Positions 27,901 through 36,900 of a stretch of DNA of 64,000 bases are shown here, piece by piece. How positions within the stretch are numbered: the first letter of the stretch is position 1; each line of letters opens with the position of its first letter. This DNA comes from Eremophila alpestris peregrina. Taxonomy: Eukaryota; Chordata; Aves; Passeriformes; Alaudidae. The notes beneath the pieces were generated by a model. The model had not been told where the DNA came from and did no database searches. It saw only the letters and a list, made by a program, of their open reading frames with translations. Made by a program: the position numbers and the translations under genes. Where the stretch lies: positions 447,616 through 511,615 of the forward strand of contig WMCF01000035.1 in NCBI GenBank assembly GCA_009792885.1, written 5' to 3'.

Positions 27901-30900
27901 ACGAAGGGAGAAAGGAGATCTGGCTCTAGCCCTGATGATTACTTACAAGGATGATCAGTCTAAGCTGAAGAAGGTGAGTTTCCCTTTGAAAGGGGAGAGG
28001 GAGAAGGAAGGCAAAACCGTGCTTGGGTTTTGATGGATTTGATAGTTTTGCCAGTGAGTGTAAGCTGCTGTGTCACATACTGATGTTTTACAAGCTGTGT
28101 TGTGGTATTTATATTAATCCACTGCTGCAAAACCTGAGTGTAGGGAATGCATTGCCCTGGGAGGGGCACTCTTTCCATAGGTTTCTTAAGATCCAGTCAG
28201 GAGATGTGTTGTCACTGCTTTTTATTGCTAAGACAAGTCCACTCCTGAGGGTTTTTGGTGTGGAATCTGTGTGTGTGGTCTGGGAATTACATATGTTCTG
28301 CTGCAGGGATATTGACTTGCAGAACAGTATAGCTAGCAAAGCCTCTGTTTCTTAACCTCTCACCTCTTTGATATACTGGTTCAGTACACCTGTGTCATAA
28401 TTTCCTATGCAAGAGAGAGTAAAACTCTGCCTGTCCACCCCAAAGGAAGAAAAAAGTATTGAAAACTGCTGAAGCTTCAGAAAGGGTTTTATTAATCTTT
28501 TATATTCAGAAATCCTCCTACACAGCAAGAACTACATTATTAGTGTCTTTTTGTCTCTGAGAAGAGAAGCATTTTTTGCTATACTCTTCTCCAGGGAGTA
28601 ACAGGGACACTGTGATACCAATCATCTGCACATAAATGGTCTGTCAGATTTGTGGTATTGATTAATTATGGAGAACAAACAGTAGAAGAGGACAAACCCT
28701 TAGAATGTGGTGATGCATTGTTCCCAGTTACATAATAAATTATGACAAGATAATGTTACTGTAGGCCAGTATAAAGGGGTTCCTCTAGTGGCTTTGCCAG
28801 TTTCTCAGTAATGTGTGACAGGATTTTCTGAATGGTGAGCATGGAATTTTTGTGACTTAAACAACATCTGGCTGAACTAAATTTAGAATTCTCCATTCTG
28901 TCCTTGATATACCAGAATTGCTTCCTTTTTTCTGAGTTTTGGGTGCTTTTCAAGTAAAGCCAGTGGCTGTTTCAAGTGGGAATGTGATGTTGCTGAGTCT
29001 TCTCTTCCTCAGGTAATGCAGACCACATGGCTCTCTACTGTGCATTGCATTGCTCTTTGGTGCAGGAAGATGACGCATGTTTTCTAGAAAATAGACATTT
29101 TCTTTTTTTCTCCACCAGGAAGTTGATTAGGTATTTTCCCTCTTTGTCTTAGTGTAATGTCTGGTCTCTTACCCTTCTGCTGAGTGCCTTGTTTTTTTAC
29201 CCTTGTTAAAGATTTTAGACAAACTCCTGGACAGAGAGAGTCAAACTCACAAGCCACAGACGCTGAGTTCCTTCTACTCATCCAGCAAGCCTACAGTTGC
29301 AAATCAAAAATCTCCTTCCAAGCATGCTGCCCAGTCTGCTGCAGCTATCCAGCAGCTTCCAGGGACTTCTGTTACTCAGCAAGCTGCTGTAAGCACTGCA
29401 GTCCAGAGCAGTCCTGAGAACTTTGTGGAGAAGAGTACACAGGGTAAGAAGGGCTTTGGAACAGCTATGCTAAAATTTTCCATAGTTACAGCTGATTTTC
29501 CAAATCTTGAGTTAAATGTTCTTGGCCTAGTGACAGATTTGCTTTCTAACTGAAAGAAACTTGAGATAATCCTGCTCATAAATACCATTAATTTTATATT
29601 TTTTTTTTATCTTTTGATATTTGTATGTTTTAAATGGCCATGTCTTGTTTTAGAGATACAGAAACAAGATGATGTTTACCTTGTCACTGTTCATTTTATG
29701 CAGAGAGCTCTCAGAGGTCCCCCTGTGAGCCAGCTGCAGAAGCCACTGTTTTGAAACAAGAGGGGAAGGTCCCCAGTCGTCTGGCCCTTGGAAACCGAGG
29801 TGGATACAACGGGAGATGCTGGGGTTCACCTGTCAGGCAGAAGAAGAAACACACAGGTGGGAATGGACTAGCTCCTTACAGCATTTAGTGCTCTCTTAGG
29901 CTGTTTACCTAACTGCAGTGCTTTTACCAAGCCTGGTGACATTTCTGTGTTGGTTCTGGTGTTGTAGGCATGGCCAGTATTGACAGCAGTGCTCCTGAAA
30001 CCACTTCTGACAGTTCTCCAACGCTCAGTCGGCGTCCCCTTCGTGGGGGCTGGGCAACAACATCCTGGGGCAGAGGGCAGGACAGTGACAGCATCAGCAG
30101 TTCTTCAAGTGATTCACTGGGATCTTCCTCTTCCAGTGGCAGTAGGAGAGCCAGTGGGGGAGCCCGTGCAAAGACTGTGGAAGTTGGCAGGTAATGAATA
30201 ATACCAATGCACTGAGGCAACTTCTAGGCCTGATGTTGGGGAGCTGGCATGTATGCATTGGGAAATACTGTATGGGGAAAATTTGCTTGTTTCTTTTGGA
30301 CCCTAAAGACAGGAGATCTAGCTGGCAAACTTGGGTATTGTCTGAAAGATTCCTCTGCCTTTCTTCTAGGTATAAAGGGAGGCGGCTGGAGAGCCATGCT
30401 CCTCATGTCCCAAACCAGCCCTCAGAGGCAGCTGCTCACTTCTACTTTGAATTGGCCAAGACAGTCCTTATCAAAGCAGGTGGAAACAGCAGTACCTCCA
30501 TCTTCACCCACCCTTCCTCCAGTGGTGGGCACCAGGGACCACACCGCAACCTTCACCTCTGCGCCTTTGAGATCGGGCTGTACGCACTGGGGCTGCACAA
30601 CTTCGTGTCTCCCAACTGGCTCTCTAGAACTTACTCCTCCCATGTCTCCTGGATCACAGGTTACAGCAAAGCTTTATTGGGAAGCTTACTTTTGGGCAGG
30701 AAATGGCATGGGGAGGCAAGCTTGTTCTGGCAAATGGTGATGCTGATGTGCTGTAGGAGCCATGTAAGCAGCTCACACAGCTGCTGTAGTTGCTGATCAG
30801 CAGTGATTTACCCAGTGGTGCTTACTAGAAAGTTCTTCTGGCCTCTTTCTTTTTGTTTGTACTGCAACATGCTTCAGTCTAAAAAGCCCACTTCTCAGAC

Positions 30901-33900
30901 AGAGACTGGTCTTTACCTCTAGAGGTATGCTGAAGAGACAGACATTTGTCAAGTCTGAACATGCTCTTTGGCTGTGTTAATTTTTCATTTTCCTTATCCT
31001 TCTGATTGCATCCATACCTATTACCTATCATTTGGCTTCTAGAGGCCTAAAAAACACACTTTTGAAAATTCATGTTTTCCTGACGTGATGAAATAGACTG
31101 ACAGTCCAGACTGGTTTGTGGGTACTAAAATCAGCTATTGCAAGTGCTCTCTGATATTTCCAATGCATTTTAGCTTAACTTAGGTAACTCACCACTTGCT
31201 CCTTGAGGGCTCGTTTATCCTGTGTTTTGGGAGGAAGCACCTAAATTTGATATGACCCTTAAGGGAAGCAACTGGGCTGTGTTACTGCTCCTGAAGGAAG
31301 TGAAGAGTGCATCTGCTGTTGGGAGAAAGCTGACTGTAACCGTGCTGGGCATGCAGTGGTGTGAGTCCCTCTCACTCTTCCTCTTAGGGCAGGCCATGGA
31401 GATTGGTAGCGCAGCCTTGAACATCTTGGTGGAGTGTTGGGATGGACATCTGACTCCCCCAGAGGTGGCATCATTGGCAGACAGAGCTTCACGGGCCAGA
31501 GACTCCAACATGGTGCGGGCAGCTGCTGAACTGGCACTCAGCTGCCTGCCTCATGCCCATGCCCTGAACCCAAATGAGATCCAGAGGGCTCTGGTGCAGT
31601 GTAAGGAACAGGTGAGCATCATATGGCAGCTGCTAGTGGTGGCTGATTTCTAGAATCAAGGATGTGCTGCTATTACCCATGGGGCTGAGTCCTTGGCTAC
31701 TGCCCAGCCTTAATCCCAGTTCTCTGAATTTCTTATGTTTCATGAATAACACTGGTTATTCTGCTGCATAGCATCTGGCTGGTCCCCACAGTGTTAATTG
31801 TTTTAGAGTGCCTTGTATTTCTCCCTTCTTGTAGTTTTTCCTTCTTGTGTTTCTCATTTCACATTCTTGCCTTGTTTTGTTTCACTGCTCCCAGGACAAC
31901 CTGATGCTGGAGAAGGCCTGCATGGCAGTAGAAGAGGCAGCCAAAGGAGGTGGTGTGTACCCAGAAGTCCTCTTTGAAGTAGCCCATCAGTGGTACTGGC
32001 TTTACGAGCAGACTGTTGGTGGCACCCCGGCGCAGAGAGAAGGTGCCACAGGCTGCAGCGCCGGTGGCGCGCGGGCCGCGGCTGAAGCAGCGCGTGGCTT
32101 GGCAGACAGCCGGGTGACCTCAGAGCCAACCACGGTGACAGTGGCAGCTGCAGTGACCGCGGCAGCCACCGTCATGCCGGTGATCTCTGTGGGGTCCACC
32201 ATGTACCAGCAGCACACGGTGGCAGGGCCAGCAATGGCGCACACACACACGCAGGGACTCCACCCTTACACCACCCTCCAGACTCACATCCCCTGTAACC
32301 CCCAGTACATCGGACACACCATCCAGCACATGCCGCGCCCAGCTGTCTTCCCAGTCCCTGGCTCGGCATATCCACAGGTGAGTTTTGGCTGTGCCTTCTT
32401 CATTTACTGTGACCTGTGTGGCTGCTTCCCGGGGGAGTATGCTGGAGTGGGGAGAGCATGGGGCTCAGACCTGTCATGACTTGAGATCAAGGCTCTGCTC
32501 TCACTTGCCAGTTGGTGACACTTACTTTGGCCCTCCAGCTCAGCATTTGCACAGTAACAAACCTTATGTGGCTGCATTTAAAGCCTCAAGAGAATATAAA
32601 ATATAATACATCAGTAGTTTTTAATTTCTGTTGCTCTGTAGTTTCTCAAAAGGCACTGGCCAGAAAGCTTGTCTTCTTGAGAGCTTGCAGGCTAAATAGA
32701 ATTACACTGGGAAAACCAAATAAAGGTTATTTTAACCTTTGCCTTTTTTTGAAGGTCTTGGAGTGGTTTTCTGCAAACTGGTTAGGTTTTTAAAAGGAAC
32801 AACCAGGTATAATGCTCATGCAGTACAAGGTTCATCCTTTGCTTCCTTTAGACTGGACCTTTCAGACTCAGGGCCTGTGTGGGCACACGATGTTTTGAAT
32901 TACTTCTAGATGATGAGGTGAAGCAGATGTGACTGTTCTGTCCCTTGTGTTGCAGGGTGTCCATCCAGCATTCATAGGGGCACAGTACCCTTACTCAGTA
33001 ACTGCACCGTCCCTGGCAGCTACAGCCGTGTCCTTCCCTGGCGTGCCCGTCCCCTCCATGACGCAGATCGCGGTGCATCCCTACCACAGCGAGACGGGAC
33101 TGTCGCTGTCTTCCAACGTGGCGCGTAAGTTACGCTCTGGCCTGGGCAGCACAGGTTCCTGTACTGTCTTTAGCTGTTCCCCAGTGGGGTCCTGTTTCTC
33201 AGTGATTACAGGCAGAATGAGTTCTTGTAAATGCACGCCATTCTATAGGTGTGCATGCTGACAGTTACTGGGATTCCCAAGGGGGCCTGATACAGCTAGC
33301 AGAGAGAAACTTCTGTTCAGCTGAATTCCCAGTATGAGTTTGTTTTGGCATCAAGACTAAATCATGCTTGGACCCCTTGGGGCCTTTCTGACTGCTAACC
33401 TGTAAAAGCTTTATTCCTGCTCTCCTTTGGGCAAGTTGAGCATAGATGATCTTGAGCAGACAGACTCATGTAATTCCGTTTGGTCAGATGAACAGAGTGC
33501 AGGAAGCAGGCAGACTTCTGCTGCAGAAGCACTACTGAATGTATTTTGCTGCCTGAAAGGATTGGAGGCAGCCAGTGCCCAAACATGGAACTATCAGAGA
33601 TGACAGATGTTTTGTCAGGGTTGTGTCAATGGCATTTGGAATGGTTGGTCATGTGTTGTGCTAGGGCTCAACTGATGGTGAAAATCCATCAAGTAGTGTG
33701 TAGCACTGGGACAAGAGATGTTAACTAGACTGTGGACATGCTGTCATTGCCATGAGGTTTTGCAACAGTGGGTCATGCTTAACCCCAATCTCTGCTAACT
33801 CCTCATAGGAGAGGCTATAATATTTCCATTTTTACAGTGTGTTGCGACTCACCAGATGCTGGAAGACTGGTATGTGGAAAAATACTTATGAGTTGTGTTG

Positions 33901-36900
33901 GCCTCCTTCGTACTCAGTATCAGAGGAATAATTTCAGTTATTTTTTATCCTGTATTTTTATCCTGTATTAAAAAGACACTACAAAAGCAAGTAAAACAGT
34001 CCTAAAGACCTTAGGATCTGATAGCTGCCAGCCTTAGTCATGGTCTGGTGTTGTGATTTTCATTGTGAGAAACCATTTCTATACTCCTCCAAAGAGTTAT
34101 GAATCTTCCAAAAGTGCTAATTCATCCTAGAACACTTGAAATGCTGTAAGGAGAAAACAACCCCATCCTTTCCAATTGCCACTGTTTACGGCTTCCATAA
34201 ACTTATTTTCAGTTCTTACAATACTGTTTCACTGCTCCTGAATGCAGAATCATGTGGTGATGCTTGGTCTCTGCAATAATTTAGCTAATTCTTACAGGTT
34301 ATTCCCCTTGGCCAGACTTCAAACTCAGTATGAATTTTGCCCCACTTGGTGTGTTTTTTGGCACCCTGTGTCTCCTTACAGGGTTGAGGGGGTCAGACAG
34401 CTCTTTCCTGGGAGATATATTGTTCTCAGGTATTCAACTATTCACTAGCAAACATGGAGGAGAAAAAAAAAGGAACTTGAAACATTGCTTAAGCTGGTGT
34501 AGTAGAATCACAGAGAAACTGTGACACAGGGGTGGCAGTTTGCACACACCTAATGGCATCTGTGCTCTGGAGTTCTCAAGCAAACCTTGCTTTTTACTCT
34601 TTGTACCTTTCTTGAGAGGGACAGATAAATTTGAGACTTGTCAGAGTGCAGCTTAGTGACTCAGTTAACTGCTGTGGGTACAAGTTTAGGTAATACAATG
34701 CATTTGAAACCTGTCATTTCCCTTGAGTTTGCTCATACTAGTTAAGTGTCTGAAGGTGACAACTTCTCAAGTCTCCTTGCTGTTTTTATGTTGACACATG
34801 CTGCTAGTGTGTGCAGTGACTTTCCAAGAACAGATTGGAGGTCAGCCTTCAGTAACAGCCTTCCTGAACAGAGTGACAGCTGTTGTACAGCTCAAGTGGA
34901 AGAACCAACCATTGTTGGACTCAGTCTTTGAGTGACTTAATTCTATTCCTGCTCAGTAATTTTCCTAGCACTTTCTCATCAAGTGTAGACTAGGCTTACA
35001 TATGATTGTTTCCTTGGATAAGAAATCGGAACCAAATGTTTTATTTAATAATAGCGAAGGCCTTTGAATCAACACACACATTTACAAGTAAAACATGGAT
35101 TTTGTGCATGTTCACCAGATACTGCAGAAGAAATGGACTCACATGTAATTGACCCTGTCAGGCCTGCAAACAGAATAGAGCTATTCCTGGCCCATAGTAT
35201 TTCAGTTGTAAGCCTATGGGATTTGGTTTCTGTATTGTTCTGTTTAGGGGAACATAACCCTATATTGGCAGGGGCAGTCAGGTGAAGGAGATGATATCCC
35301 AAGTAAACCTTCTTTTAGGCTGGTGCTGGGTCCTAATGCTGCTGTTTTGCTCTCTTCAGTAGGCAGTGTCCATGCAGGATCATCGTTCCCAGCGATTCAG
35401 GGTGCTTCCTTGACAACTCTGTCCTCACAGCCCAACTCCCTTGTTACAGGGGGTTTTCCTGCAGAGGATGAGCAGCACAGTCAGCCTGTGAGCCCCCAGG
35501 GCCTGCACTACCTCCACTCTGCATACCGAGTTGGTAAGGATGGCCAAGTGGCTTTCTGTAGCTCCCTTGAGAGGGATTCAGGGCAAGGCTGCAGGCTTTC
35601 ACTGGCAATTTGGCAATTTGCTACTGCACCTGTTGGGGGTGAATGCACCTGAGGGATATGGGAAAAGCAAGTTGATGATCAGATGTGGAGCCTAAAAATG
35701 AAGGCAATGCATTGTAAGATTGAACAATTGCTTTTCAGGAGCATCAGAGCAGAAAAGAAAGATAAGTGGGTTAGAGCTGGGAAGAGTCTTGCCTTTCAGT
35801 AGATGTACATAAAGGAGCCTGAATAGGACTCCAAGGATGTGACTGTGCAAGTTGTGACTATATGATAAAATTATATTTGGCTCCTGCTGCTCATGGATGG
35901 GGAAGGCACACCTCTAGTTGAATACCAGCTGAGTCTTCAGATGCACAAAGGGAAGTGCCCTGTGCCTCTCCAGTTAATTTGTTGAAGATAGATGCAGAGG
36001 CAATTTATATTTAATGAAGAGTGGGTATGTAATTAGCATTCCTTTCCCAGTCACACTGGTTGTGAGAAAATAAGAGTCTCTGCCTGAATTGCCATTGGTA
36101 CAAGGATATCAGTCTTAGGGTTTGGGATTAAGCTTAGATTGCAGTAGTAAGCCACTTGTACGTACTTGTGGTCCAACCCAGTGGATACTTGGTGTAGGAG
36201 AAGGAAGCTTCTAAAATAAGCAAAAGAAGAGAAACAGCAAGAAAACGGAAGGAAAGCTTGACTCTTTTGACGAAAACGGGAGTACTTGATAGCTAGAAAG
36301 GGGTGCAGATGTTGTTTAAAATGTCACAGTGGTACATGACAAGCCATGAAGGATGTTTAATAGCCTGAATAAGAGAGAGGCATAGGCAGGGAAGACAGTC
36401 TGGAAGATCAAGACATAGCACATGTTGAATACTGTCTAAATGGGTGGGTTTGTCTGAAGAACTGTAATGGCATAACTGAAATGTTTGCAGGTTAGCAATA
36501 CTGCAGCTCAGGGGTGGCCTGTTGTCTTTGCAGCAGAGCAGGTTTGTTTGGGAAGCTTCTCTGTTGCAAAACTTAAATGTCCTTTGCTTTCAGGACACCT
36601 CTTGTAGTGCAGCCTTTGGGGCTCTCTGCTTGATGCTGCTGTGGGTTATTGAGTGTCTCTTTGCAGCTCTGGTGAGGGGTGATGGCTGTGCAGGTTTCCC
36701 AGCCTAGAGCAGCAGATCCAGATGTTCTTACAGATAGTTCCTGTGCTAGTAGGCTCCAGGATTGGCCTTTTGTTTCTGTCTGGACTCTTTGCAGCTGTGG
36801 AATTTTCTGTTGGTGAAGGGCAGGCCAGTCAGGTTGTGTTGCAGTGAGTGAAATGCTAGACTAAGCCTTACTGGGCAGAAGTGCTGCTTGACTGTGGCTG

